Origin: Acidimicrobiales bacterium
GTDB taxonomy: Bacteria > Actinomycetota > Acidimicrobiia > Acidimicrobiales > CAIXPF01
Length of the DNA: 51,456 nucleotides
Reading direction: 5' to 3'
Assembly (NCBI GenBank): GCA_020846295.1
Contig: JADLEF010000041.1
Coordinates: forward strand, 1-51,456
The first letter of the stretch is position 1, and each line of letters begins with the position of its first letter. The notes below the pieces were generated by a model that was given only the letters and a program-made list of their open reading frames with translations, did no database searches and was not told the DNA's origin. This document shows, one piece after another, positions 1-9,034 of the stretch. The position numbers and the translations under genes were made by a program.

Positions 1-393
1 CAGGAGGTCCTCGGCACCCTCACCGCCGTGCACAGCGGCGACCGTGCCTACCGCGGCCGCTACGGCTACCGCGATGTCGACAAGGTGTACCCCAGCGCCG
101 AGCACCCCGTGGTTCGGACCCACCCGGAGACCGGCCGCAAGGCGCTCTACGTCAACGGAGGTTTCACGCAGCGGATCAAGGGCCTGAAGCAGAAGGAGAG
201 CGAACTGTTGCTGCGCTTCCTCTACGACCACATCGCGTATGGCGTCGCGTTCCAGTGCCGGGTCAGGTGGGAGCCGCACACCGTCACGATGTGGGACAAC
301 CGCTGCGTGCAGCACCACGCGAGCTGGGACTACTTCCCCGAGACCCGCCACGGGTACCGGGTCACAACGGTGGGTGAACGCCCGTTCCAGTAG
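1..393 (+). CDS. TauD/TfdA-family 2-oxoglutarate dioxygenase, C-terminal part
   Basis: The gene enters from the left edge; 130 codons are present and the start is outside the window. The visible end has the family's C-terminal signature: a WDNRCVQHHA segment, whose histidine pair supplies the distal iron ligand, followed about 15 residues later by RHGYRVTTVGERP, whose arginine binds the 2-oxoglutarate carboxylate. Members hydroxylate sulfonates such as taurine, aryloxyalkanoates or similar substrates, releasing succinate and CO2. The substrate cannot be told from this fragment. The gene converges on a flavin-dependent monooxygenase of a family also known for sulfur and xenobiotic substrates, which fits, but does not prove, a role in organosulfur or xenobiotic use. 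Confidence 0.88.
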   Translation, partial: QEVLGTLTAVHSGDRAYRGRYGYRDVDKVYPSAEHPVVRTHPETGRKALYVNGGFTQRIKGLKQKESELLLRFLYDHIAYGVAFQCRVRWEPHTVTMWDNRCVQHHASWDYFPETRHGYRVTTVGERPFQ

Positions 394-460
394 CGCTCGT
401 CGCGCTCGCCGCCGCGTCGCGCCGCGATGTTGGGCCGGGCCGCGATGAGCGAACGGGTCG

Positions 461-1765
461 CTAGGCCGGCGTGTCCTGGGCGAGCAGGTCCCGCAGGGTC
501 GTGCCCCGGTACTCGGTGCGGGTGAGGCCGCGCCGCTGGAGCTCGGGGATGAGCAGTTCGACGATGTCGCGGTAGTAGTCGGGCGCGTACCACTGGGGCG
601 ACAGTTGGAAGCCATCGATGCGTCCATCCTCGAACATCCACTGCAACGTGTCCGCCACCTTCGCCTGGGTGCCGACGAAGCCGTCCTGGCTGGACATGTT
701 CAGATAGGTGCGGGCGACCTCGGCGATGGTCGGGTCTCCCTGTTCCCGGTAGAACTCGACCATCCCCCTCGTGCCACCCACGTCTCCCAACTCCGACAGA
801 CGGGTCTCGGGTGGATAGCGGGTCAGGTCGACGTTCCAGTGGCCCGACATGTTGGCGATCGTCGCCTCGACGGGGATCCGCTCGCTGATCTCCGCTGCCC
901 GCTCCCGGGCCTCGGCCTCCGACGCGGCGACCACCGGCCCGCACGCGGCGATGATCTGCAGCCTTGCCGGGTCGCGCCCGTGGGCGGCCATCCGCTGCTC
1001 GAGATCCTTGCGGAAGGCGACCGTACGCTCCGGTGTGCCGCCCGCCGCGAACACGCAGTCGGCCCAGCGGGCGGCGAACTGCCGGCCCCGCCCAGAAGCG
1101 CCCGCCTGGAACAGCACCGGCCGCCGTTGCGGACCCGGCACCACGTTGAGCGGACCCCGCGACGAGTACCACTTGCCCGTGAAGTCGATGCGGTGGACCT
1201 TCGACGGCTCGGCGAAGACCTTGCGCTCCATGTCCATCACCATGGCGTCGGGCTCCCAGCTCTCCCACAGCCGGCAGACCAGATCGAGGTACTCGTCGGC
1301 CCGGTCGTAGCGCTCGTCGTGTGCTGGTAGCTCGACCCCGAAGTTGCGGCCCTCGGCGTCGTTGATGGAGGTCACGATGTTCCAACCGATGCGGCCCTTG
1401 GTGACGTGGTCGAGCGACGCGAGCTTCCGGGCCAACATGTACGGCGGGTAGAACGTGGTCGACATGGTGGCCGCGAACCCCAGGTGCGTGGTCACCGCCG
1501 ACAGGCGCGGGATCAGCACGACGGGATCGTGGGTCGGGAACTGGATCGCCCATCGAATTGCTGCCCCGTTGCCGCCGCCCCACCCGTCCGCAAAGAAGAA
1601 CAGGTCGAACCGGCCCCGCTCGAGGGTGCGGGCGATCTCCTCCCAGTACTCGACCTCGTACCACTGGTGACGGATCTTGTGCGTCGGGTACACCCACGAC
1701 AGCTGCGTGTGCGGTGCCGGGCCGTACAGCATGAAGCCGGTCAAGTGCATCAGTCGGCGGGACAT
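461..1765 (-). CDS. LLM-class flavin-dependent monooxygenase (NtaA/SnaA/DszA type)
   Basis: A 434-aa protein, the usual length for the nitrilotriacetate/DszA/SnaA branch of bacterial luciferase-like monooxygenases, which use FMNH2 from a separate reductase. Recognisable segments are the N-terminal FDLFFFADGWGG strand, THLGFAATMST, the conserved KGRIGWNIVTS block and RPVLFQAGASGRGR, a phosphate-binding loop of the family. The ATG at 1765 follows a good Shine-Dalgarno sequence (GAGGAG, 8 bases upstream), so unlike many neighbours it has a leader. No partner reductase is seen nearby. Known substrates include nitrilotriacetate, dibenzothiophene sulfone and pristinamycin IIA; nothing here selects one. 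It lies downstream of the large minus-strand operon but is separated from it by 163 bases containing hairpins. Confidence 0.88.
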   Translation of the reverse strand: MSRRLMHLTGFMLYGPAPHTQLSWVYPTHKIRHQWYEVEYWEEIARTLERGRFDLFFFADGWGGGNGAAIRWAIQFPTHDPVVLIPRLSAVTTHLGFAATMSTTFYPPYMLARKLASLDHVTKGRIGWNIVTSINDAEGRNFGVELPAHDERYDRADEYLDLVCRLWESWEPDAMVMDMERKVFAEPSKVHRIDFTGKWYSSRGPLNVVPGPQRRPVLFQAGASGRGRQFAARWADCVFAAGGTPERTVAFRKDLEQRMAAHGRDPARLQIIAACGPVVAASEAEARERAAEISERIPVEATIANMSGHWNVDLTRYPPETRLSELGDVGGTRGMVEFYREQGDPTIAEVARTYLNMSSQDGFVGTQAKVADTLQWMFEDGRIDGFQLSPQWYAPDYYRDIVELLIPELQRRGLTRTEYRGTTLRDLLAQDTPA

Positions 1766-1819
1766 CGTCGCTGCTCCTCGATTCGGTCAGGCAGTCCGGC
1801 GGCCCCGATCCAATTCATG

Positions 1820-1836
1820 CGACGCTAGCAGCGTCG
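1820..1836. terminator. 7-3-7 inverted repeat, candidate terminator or operator
   Basis: CGACGCT-AGC-AGCGTCG is a perfect 7-bp stem with a 3-base loop; a second smaller hairpin (CCCGA-GCT-TCGGG, 1844-1856) lies beside it. Both sit between the stop of the large five-gene operon (1929) and the start of the monooxygenase (1765). There is no T-tract, so intrinsic termination is a guess; an operator for the monooxygenase is the alternative. Confidence 0.4.
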
Positions 1837-1928
1837 AACTCAGCCCGAGCTTCGGGGAACATGGCGCGACGCCTGCATCGCTCACGAGCAGCCCAGCCCC
1901 GAACGCGTCGCTTCGTGGCGACGACGGG

Positions 1929-3668
1929 TCAGGGGCCGATCAGCTCGCGGCGGATGAAGAGCACGGTGACCCGGGTGCTGCCCTGGAGCACGATCGAGAT
2001 CGTGCCGAAGGCGGGGTCGGGCACGGCTGCCCACCGCTTCAGCACCGCAGGGGCGGCTCGGAGGACCCACCAACCCTCCTCCTCGACGGCGACGACCGGT
2101 ACCACGAACTCGGCCTGCCCGGAGCTCGCACGGATGGACGGGCCGTCCAACAGCACCGCTCGCCACTCGCTGTCCTTGCCGGTGTTCTGCGGAACGTTCA
2201 CATCGACCGTCCCCTCGAACACCTCGATGGGACGGTGGCCACCGACGCGCAGGCCGTCGCGCACATCGAGCGCTCCGCCGAACACGAGCTCACCGTCTCC
2301 GACGCCGACCACGTAGTCGCGATCGGCGCTCGGCAGCGCGACACGGAGCTTGCCTCTGGGGCCGTTGTCATCCGCGATGCCCATGGTGAACTGGTCCGCC
2401 GACGCGCCGAGCTCGATGGTGCCGCCGAGGCGCAGCGACCCCCCGATCGCGAGCGAGCGGAACAGGCTCGCGTCACCGTCGGAGGTGATGGTGGCTCCGA
2501 TGATCTCGTCCCCGAACGCGGTGACCTCGTCCCGGAACAGGTTGAGCGCGAACCCACGGCCGGACCGGCTGATCGCCGCGGCCTTTCGACGCGACTCGTC
2601 TCGCACCTCGAACAGCGTCTCACCGGCACCGGCGAACACGCTGAGACCGCCCTCGCCGAGCCAGCGGTAGGACTGCTTGGAAACCGGCAGGACGAAGCTG
2701 CCCGACACCGCCCCACCGACGCCGTCGCCCACCCCGACCACGCTCAGGTAGAGGTTCGCCGGGCCGCTCGGGTGGGCGGTGTAGAGGTTCCGCACGATCA
2801 AGGAGACGTGATCGCCCTCCTGCAGCGCCACCGACTCCGGCAGCGTCACCCCCCAGGTCGCCGCGGTGGGGGAGACCCACACGTCCTCGTCCAGGATCGG
2901 CGCCGGAGCGGCCCGATCCTCACCAGGGACGGACCAGGCCAGTTCAACGGTCATGGCGTTGGCCTGCGCCGGGGTGCACAGGGCCCACCAGCGCGCATCC
3001 GCATCGCCGACATCCCAGCTGAGCTGCAGCGCGGTCTGTCCGCCCACCAGATCCACCGCACCCAGGACGGCGTCGGGGGTGATGCGGATCTCCAGTTCGT
3101 TGACCACCTCGGAGCGGTTGATCACCTCGCCGCCGGCCATCACACCGGCCATGAGATGGAGGTGGGAGGGGCTGTGCTGCCACGGCACCACGTACAGCAG
3201 CACGGACCGGCTTCCCCGCAGCCCCGTCGTCGCTGCGGTCCCGGTGTCGACGGTGTCGACGGCGTAGTCCACGACGGCGCGGGTGTGGCGCGCCCCGCCG
3301 CCGGTCGCGGCCGCCACGCCGTGCAACTGCACCACGATCTGTCCGGCCGGCGGAACCGTGACCGCGTCGCGGCTCGCCAGGAAGACGACATCCCAGAGGT
3401 TGCCGCCTGCGCCACGTCCGTCCCGTTCCACCGCCGCGCTCCAGCCCTCGATCGCGCGGAGCTCGACCAGGCTCGTCGGCGACAGCGTGCCGGCCGGTAT
3501 GTGCAGGGCCAGGTGGTGGGAGGTGGGTGACGGCGGGCCCGCCAGGCCGGCCAGACGGATGGATGATCCGCTGGTGTTCGTCAGGCGCAGCAGCGCGTCG
3601 CGCCCCGGGCCGCTGTACAGCGCCGGCTCGCCGTCCACGGTGAACGAAACCTCGATCGGCAGCGACAT
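1929..3668 (-). CDS. Beta-rich protein with tail-fibre-like C-terminus, last gene of DUF6603 operon
   Basis: I do not recognise a named family. The 579-aa protein begins like an Ig/galectin-type beta domain (MSLPIEVSFTVDGEPALYSG) and is rich in short alternating strands, few cysteines and no signal peptide or membrane segment. Around residues 400-470 it has FRSLAIGGSLRLGGTIELGA and then GALDVRDGLRVGG, the repeating pattern seen in trimeric phage tail fibres and beta-helical shafts; the last ~100 residues look like a globular head. Its ATG lies 9 bases after the stop of the 1162-aa gene, with a GAGGA Shine-Dalgarno overlapping that stop, so it is co-translated with it. I infer a structural or binding role within the same assembly as its neighbours. 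Confidence 0.75.
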   Translation of the reverse strand: MSLPIEVSFTVDGEPALYSGPGRDALLRLTNTSGSSIRLAGLAGPPSPTSHHLALHIPAGTLSPTSLVELRAIEGWSAAVERDGRGAGGNLWDVVFLASRDAVTVPPAGQIVVQLHGVAAATGGGARHTRAVVDYAVDTVDTGTAATTGLRGSRSVLLYVVPWQHSPSHLHLMAGVMAGGEVINRSEVVNELEIRITPDAVLGAVDLVGGQTALQLSWDVGDADARWWALCTPAQANAMTVELAWSVPGEDRAAPAPILDEDVWVSPTAATWGVTLPESVALQEGDHVSLIVRNLYTAHPSGPANLYLSVVGVGDGVGGAVSGSFVLPVSKQSYRWLGEGGLSVFAGAGETLFEVRDESRRKAAAISRSGRGFALNLFRDEVTAFGDEIIGATITSDGDASLFRSLAIGGSLRLGGTIELGASADQFTMGIADDNGPRGKLRVALPSADRDYVVGVGDGELVFGGALDVRDGLRVGGHRPIEVFEGTVDVNVPQNTGKDSEWRAVLLDGPSIRASSGQAEFVVPVVAVEEEGWWVLRAAPAVLKRWAAVPDPAFGTISIVLQGSTRVTVLFIRRELIGP

Positions 3669-3677
3669 CGCTGGTCC

Positions 3678-6600
3678 TCAGTGCTCGGTCGTGCGACGGG
3701 TCGGCGACAGGATCAGGAAGCCGTCGCGCAGCTCGAGCGCGGCGGGGATCGGCGCGTGGCCGTCGAGCGGCTCGACGTCCCGCAGCTGCGGGCTCGCTTC
3801 GTCGTCCGCCCACGACCAGCGCAGGTCCGGGTCGTTGCTCTCGAGGTGGTCGACGTGGCCGGGGCGGGTCAGCAGCGGGCCGGAGCGCACGGCGATGCTC
3901 ATGGCGGCCAGCGCCCGGCCGGTGATCGCCGGGTCGAGGTCGAGGCGCATGGTGGGCAGGATCCCCGAGACGGCGTGGACCTGGCCCCGGGGGTCCAACA
4001 GGACGGTCACCCCGACGGTGCTGCCATCGGCGCGGAGGATGACCTCGGGTGGGGAGACGGCGGAGCCGTGCGATGCGACCCGCGGGCCGTCCACCGTGCT
4101 CTTGGGCGTGCGCAACGTCACCTCGCCATCGATCCAGAAACCGAGCAGGCCATCGTCGAGCCGGGCGAGCCGACCCTCGGCCGGTGGCGGCGCCCCGAGC
4201 CGCACCGGGAACTCGACGGCCTCCATCCCGGCCCGGTCCCGACCCAGACCGGCCACCCAGCGGCGGAAGGAGTCCCAGCTGTGGGTGTGCGGGGCCTCGC
4301 CGGCCAGCTCCAGGGTGAGCGCGCAACGGGCCACCGCGATGGGCCGGCCCACGAGCAGCGCCAGCCCGCGGTGGTGCCCGGCGTCGACCGGGTCGATCAG
4401 GCGCTGGCCCTCGGCCATCGCCTCACCGAACGCCACGAACGCAGCGCGCCCGCCGCTCATCTGCTCGATGACCCCGGCGAGGACGGGATCATCGACCGGC
4501 ATACCGAGCGGTACCCACGCCGTGGCGTCGCCGTCGAGCTCGATCGCACCGAGCCGCGTCCCGTCGCCGTCGAAGACCAGGACCCGCTCGTCGACATCGC
4601 TGAACACCAACCACCCGTGCACCGGCGAGCTGCGCTGATCGTGGATCACCTCGACCCCCGCCCCGCCTGCGTCGGCGGCTTCGCGGGACACTGCGGCTTC
4701 GCGGGACGCGGCAGCTTCGAGCCAACGGAGGCGCAGGCGGGCGGGTGCGAGCAACCGGGGCGGAAGGAAGGCGTGGTCGTCGCCCCGCACCACCGGCAAC
4801 GTGTCCGGCAAGGACACATCCTGGTGTCCGACGCGACGCGAACGGCCGAAGTTGTCCACCAGGCGCACACCGGTCAGGCGCAGCCAACCGGTGCGCAACG
4901 GGTGGAACTCGTAGGCGGGGTCGGGGTTTCGGCCGGGCACACGACCCACGGCGCGCGCCATCCGGCGTGCGAACGCCTCGTACACCGAACCCGGCAGCGC
5001 CAGGGGGGCCCGGATCGGGAGCTGCGGCGCACGCCGCTGCATCAGCAACGCGTCGTCGAACCCGTTCAACGTGGCCGACAGGATCGGACGGTCCGAGCGC
5101 AGGCGGGCCAGCACGTCGCGCAGCTCCGCGACGACCTCGGCCGGCTCGGCCTCGTGGACGTCCAGCTCCTCGAGGTACCGGTCGATCGACGCCGCCAGCA
5201 CCGGCGCAGCACCCCGGGTCAACAGCGACCAGCCCGACACCGGGACGATGCCGCTGCGCTGCGGAGCCCCGACGTAGCCGAGCTCGGGTTGCTGATCGAG
5301 GTGACGGAAGTGCTGACGGACGAACCCCGACGGGTACGGACCATGGCCCCCGGCCGGTCGTTCATGGGCGAGCGCCTCGTAGCCGGCCTCCCATTCGAGC
5401 ACCAGCGGATGCCACGGCTCCACCCGCACCCGACTGAAGCCGATCGACGGCGGCTCGCCGCCGGTGCTCCAGCGGCTGAAGCGATGCGCCAACAACGAGA
5501 ACACGGCGTCACGATCGGCGCGGCGGGCGTCGGCCCCCTGCAGCTCCATCCCCCAGCAGTCGAGCAGGCCGTCGTCGTCGAGACGCCCGTCGTCGTTGTG
5601 GCGGACCGACGGCTCCACCCCGTCGCCGGCCAGCACGATGCTGAGCTCTCGCGGCGCGAAGTATCGCTGACCCGGTGCGAGCACGAGCTCGTGGGTGGGC
5701 CCGCCCGGGAGGACGTCGAGCAGGTGGCTGAGCTCGTGCCACAGCTCCGCGACCCGCCTCGCACGCTCGCCGGGCACGGCTCGCCGCACCCGAGGCTCCA
5801 CGTGCTCGCGCTCGCCGCGGTCGATCCATTCGATCTCGCCGGTCGCGGCGACGAGCTCCTCGAGCGGGTCGAGGACCGTGCGCTCGATCAGGTCCCGGAC
5901 CTCGTCGATGTCGGGAAGATCGGCCAGACGAGCTCCTTCGTGGGGGTAGCTGCACTCGAGGTAGCGGCACCAGTCCGCAAAGGCCAACGCTCGAAGGGAA
6001 CGGATCCGGAGCTGGGCGGCGTCGTAGTCGTCCTGGGCGACGGACAGCGCGCCCAACGCCTCGGCGAGCCGCTCCGCGCCTTCGGGCTGCGCGGGCGGCG
6101 CGGCCGCGTCGGGCTGACGGTCGAGCGGGCGCAGCACCCAGCGACGCCCGCCGTCGACGGCGTGAAAGCCCTCGTCGTGGCGGAACTCGGCGAGGGCGTG
6201 GTCGAGATCGACGCCCAACCGCCCGTGCTCGGCGAGGAACCGCATGGCGGCCAGCGCCGCTTCCAGCCGTCGGTCCGAGCCCGCTTCCATGGCCGCCAAC
6301 GCCTCGGCGGTCGTGTTGCCGAGCCCGACCTCGACCGAGCTCGGCTCCGGTGCGCTCGCGGGGTTGCCCAGGGGCAGCTCCAGCGCCGCGTAGTACAGCG
6401 AGCGGGTTGGCCGGCTGAGCGGCGAGCGCCAGCCGAGCTCGGTGCGGAGCCGGTCCTCCTGGGGTTCCGACTTCTTGGCCCGCCGCGGCGCCAGGCGGAC
6501 GACGGCGTCGTGATCAGCCTTGCCGTGGTAGCCGTACAACAGGTAGGTCAACCCCGGCGGTACGACGGCGCCGATCTCGTCGTCATGGAAGCCGAACACG

Positions 6601-7166
6601 CCGGCGCAACGGGAGTAGAGGGCGGCGAAGGTGATCTCGCCGCCCACCACCGCCGTGAGCGGATCGAGGCGCGTCGCTTGGTGCAGCACCGGTGCGTCGT
6701 CCCCGGCCTCATCGTGGAGCTCCCTGGTGACGCCGAGCCAGGCGAAGGGTGGGCCGTCGCCGGCGAGACCCTGCTCCCACGGGATGCACGCGGCGGGCTC
6801 GTCGATCCGCTCGGCGAAGCGCACTGCGCCGGCGTCGATCATCCACGTCCGGGTGGCCAGCTCTCCGCCGGTGCGGCGCACCACCCAGCGGTCCGGCAGC
6901 GGGGGGAAGGCACCGGCTGCGTCCTGGCGGGTGAGCGCATCGGGCATCGACCAGTGCAGGTGCACGCCGGGAGCGAGCCGTTGGCCGGACTCGTGGAAGG
7001 TCTGTCGTTCGACGGCGAGCGCCAGGAACGGCACGTCGCGATGGCGAACCACGCCGTCGGCCACGTGGGGCAGGTGCCAGTACGGCAAGGTCGGGCCGAC
7101 CACCGCGACCGGCTCGGTCACGTGCAGGGCGTCGAGGTGGATCGGTACGAGCAGCGCTGCTTCCAT
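3678..7166 (-). CDS. Large uncharacterised protein (1162 aa) of the DUF6603 operon
   Basis: No function is known to me. The N-terminus reads as a beta-rich domain containing a PGVHLHWSMPDALT segment with a preceding FLALAVERQTF strand; I have the impression that this HLHW...PDALT pattern recurs in large uncharacterised actinobacterial proteins, but could not check it. The middle (about residues 370-500) is helical and charged, the segment near 520 (RELSIVLAGDGVEPSVRHNDDG) is conserved-looking, and the C-terminus returns to beta structure. No transmembrane segment, no signal peptide, no obvious catalytic motif. The start ATG overlaps the stop of the 622-aa gene by one base (TGATG), so translation is coupled. 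The length and composition suit a scaffold or very large binding protein; this is inference. Confidence 0.75.
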   Translation of the reverse strand: MEAALLVPIHLDALHVTEPVAVVGPTLPYWHLPHVADGVVRHRDVPFLALAVERQTFHESGQRLAPGVHLHWSMPDALTRQDAAGAFPPLPDRWVVRRTGGELATRTWMIDAGAVRFAERIDEPAACIPWEQGLAGDGPPFAWLGVTRELHDEAGDDAPVLHQATRLDPLTAVVGGEITFAALYSRCAGVFGFHDDEIGAVVPPGLTYLLYGYHGKADHDAVVRLAPRRAKKSEPQEDRLRTELGWRSPLSRPTRSLYYAALELPLGNPASAPEPSSVEVGLGNTTAEALAAMEAGSDRRLEAALAAMRFLAEHGRLGVDLDHALAEFRHDEGFHAVDGGRRWVLRPLDRQPDAAAPPAQPEGAERLAEALGALSVAQDDYDAAQLRIRSLRALAFADWCRYLECSYPHEGARLADLPDIDEVRDLIERTVLDPLEELVAATGEIEWIDRGEREHVEPRVRRAVPGERARRVAELWHELSHLLDVLPGGPTHELVLAPGQRYFAPRELSIVLAGDGVEPSVRHNDDGRLDDDGLLDCWGMELQGADARRADRDAVFSLLAHRFSRWSTGGEPPSIGFSRVRVEPWHPLVLEWEAGYEALAHERPAGGHGPYPSGFVRQHFRHLDQQPELGYVGAPQRSGIVPVSGWSLLTRGAAPVLAASIDRYLEELDVHEAEPAEVVAELRDVLARLRSDRPILSATLNGFDDALLMQRRAPQLPIRAPLALPGSVYEAFARRMARAVGRVPGRNPDPAYEFHPLRTGWLRLTGVRLVDNFGRSRRVGHQDVSLPDTLPVVRGDDHAFLPPRLLAPARLRLRWLEAAASREAAVSREAADAGGAGVEVIHDQRSSPVHGWLVFSDVDERVLVFDGDGTRLGAIELDGDATAWVPLGMPVDDPVLAGVIEQMSGGRAAFVAFGEAMAEGQRLIDPVDAGHHRGLALLVGRPIAVARCALTLELAGEAPHTHSWDSFRRWVAGLGRDRAGMEAVEFPVRLGAPPPAEGRLARLDDGLLGFWIDGEVTLRTPKSTVDGPRVASHGSAVSPPEVILRADGSTVGVTVLLDPRGQVHAVSGILPTMRLDLDPAITGRALAAMSIAVRSGPLLTRPGHVDHLESNDPDLRWSWADDEASPQLRDVEPLDGHAPIPAALELRDGFLILSPTRRTTEH

Positions 7167-9034
7167 CAGGTCGCCATCCCATCACCGCGTTCGTCGTGGT
7201 CGAGCTCGAGCCGGATGCGTGGCGAGCCCTGGACCATCGCGCGCGCGAACGTCGCAGCATCGGTGGCTCCGAGCGCGTGGGCCAGCCCGGCGACGTCGAG
7301 CCGATCGGTTTGCTGACCCGCCGCGGCGAACGCCCCGGCGGCGTCGCCGGTCAGGTGGTCGGTACCGAAGTGGACGCCGTCGGGTCGCCGACCGATCTCC
7401 ACGGTCGACCGGCCGGGTGGCTGCGCGAAGACAACGAGGCGCAGGTCCGCCCCGAGGGACCGCTCGGTGTGCGGGATCGGTTCGACCCCGGCGAGCTCGC
7501 CGAGCCCGGCCGGGTAGACGAGGATCTCGAGGTCGTCCCAGCGCACCAGCGGTGACCGGAGCACGAACCCGCACAGGGGTTCCGGTACGGCCTCGAAGTC
7601 GTCGAGCGGCCGGCTGCCTCGGTCCGACACGGGGCCGACGCTGAGCGCCCCGAGCGCCGCCGCGCTCGCCCACCGGGGATCGACCGTGAACCAGGCCAGC
7701 GACCCGGGAGCGGTACCGGTGCGTCCATGAGCGGTCCAGGAGGCCTCCCGGAGCGGCACGAGGCGGTCGGGATCGGGTAGGAGGTACCGGTCGGGCACGA
7801 GCTCGAGGCGAACCAGCGCCTTCATCCACGCCGTCACGGTGGCCGGCGGCGGCGCGTCCACTGGTGCCAGCTTGTGGTCGGTGAGCCCGTGCAGCTGGCC
7901 TCGTGCGTGGGCTGCGAGGCGGGCGGCGCGGCGATGGTCGGCAACGGCCAGCGCGATCGCGGTCTCACGGAGCATCAGGCTGCGCCCCAGGTCGAAGGCG
8001 ACGGCGTAGGTCACGTCGTCCATCGCCACAACCTCGTCGTGCAGGATGAGCTCGTCGGCCCGTTCGGGCAGCCGGTTGTCGAAGGTGTCGAAGAGCTGCT
8101 GGGCGACCGGGTCGTTTCGCACCGGCGCCAGCGGGCCCCGATAGAACGACAGGCCGTCCCCGTGGCGGAACGGCAGGACGCCACGCAGCAGGTAGGTGTC
8201 GGCGAGCGGGTCGCCTGTCCGTTGGCGCAGCGGAGCGGCGTTGTGAGCAAGCGCGAAGGCCAGCTCGGCGAAGCCCGGCCCGTCGTCGAGCGAGGTGAAG
8301 GACCAGCTGGCCAACGAGATGAGCTCCACCGGATCGACCGTGCTCGTGCCGTGACCGGTCGCGGCGTCGAGGTCAACGCCCTCCACGCTGAACAGGTGCA
8401 CCTCGTTGCGCACGCCGGCGAGGACCGGCCGGTTGCCGACCACGACGCTGGTGAGCGACGCAGGGTCCGTGGTCTCGCGCACGTGGGCGAGCACGGGCAG
8501 ATCGGCGAGCCGCGGCAGCACGCTTCGGGCGAGCTCCGCCGGGATCCCGATCACCGTGGCGGGCTCGTCCGCCCGCTGCCCGGGCTCGTCGTCGAGGCCG
8601 AGCGCGCCGGCGGTGAGGGTCGTCCGCACCAACCGATCGATCTCGTCGCCCCCGAACACCACCAGGGCGAGCCAGGGCGGCGGTGCCGGGTCGCCGCCGG
8701 TGACGATGCCGGCCTTGCCCGGCCGGGCCTGCGGGCCGCCGGCGCGCAACCACGGCAGGCTGGCGTCTTCGAGGAGCACGTGCGGCAGCACCTCGGCGTC
8801 GTGGCCGGACGAGCCCGGAGGCGGGAACCGGCCAACCACCGCAGACGGAGCCAGGCTCACCCGCGGGCCGTGGGAGGCGAACCGGAGCGAGGCGCCGCCC
8901 AGCGGGGCGCCGGCGGACACGTCTCCGAAGGCCTGGTCGAGTCCGGCGATGTCGAGCCGTTGGCCCACCCGGACGCTGTAGCGGCCAGCGGGCAGCGCGG
9001 GGCGTTGCCACGCCACGAACCGCAGTTCGGTCAT
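7166..9034 (-). CDS. Uncharacterised protein (622 aa) of the DUF6603 operon
   Basis: Function unknown. The protein starts MTELRFVAWQRPALPAGRYSV and reads as an N-terminal beta domain, then a central region with LISLASWSFTSLDDGPGF, a TYLLRGVLPFRHGDGLSFYRG segment, and a helical stretch TYAVAFDLGRSLMLRETAIAL around residue 340. Open reading runs further upstream in this frame, but that part overlaps the 1596-aa gene; I chose ATG 9034 because it makes the classic ATGA overlap with that gene's stop. The downstream end overlaps the 1162-aa gene's start by one base. No signal peptide or membrane segment. The tight coupling on both sides means the products are probably needed in fixed proportion, as in a complex. 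Confidence 0.78.
   Translation of the reverse strand: MTELRFVAWQRPALPAGRYSVRVGQRLDIAGLDQAFGDVSAGAPLGGASLRFASHGPRVSLAPSAVVGRFPPPGSSGHDAEVLPHVLLEDASLPWLRAGGPQARPGKAGIVTGGDPAPPPWLALVVFGGDEIDRLVRTTLTAGALGLDDEPGQRADEPATVIGIPAELARSVLPRLADLPVLAHVRETTDPASLTSVVVGNRPVLAGVRNEVHLFSVEGVDLDAATGHGTSTVDPVELISLASWSFTSLDDGPGFAELAFALAHNAAPLRQRTGDPLADTYLLRGVLPFRHGDGLSFYRGPLAPVRNDPVAQQLFDTFDNRLPERADELILHDEVVAMDDVTYAVAFDLGRSLMLRETAIALAVADHRRAARLAAHARGQLHGLTDHKLAPVDAPPPATVTAWMKALVRLELVPDRYLLPDPDRLVPLREASWTAHGRTGTAPGSLAWFTVDPRWASAAALGALSVGPVSDRGSRPLDDFEAVPEPLCGFVLRSPLVRWDDLEILVYPAGLGELAGVEPIPHTERSLGADLRLVVFAQPPGRSTVEIGRRPDGVHFGTDHLTGDAAGAFAAAGQQTDRLDVAGLAHALGATDAATFARAMVQGSPRIRLELDHDERGDGMAT

Noticed and set aside
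3681-7316. Very long plus-strand open frame (1211 codons) opposite the 1162-aa gene
   Set aside because: It is the antisense shadow of a GC-rich gene: Arg/Pro/Gly/Val/His-heavy, low-complexity, no domains, no Shine-Dalgarno; the minus strand has operon overlaps and coherent strands.
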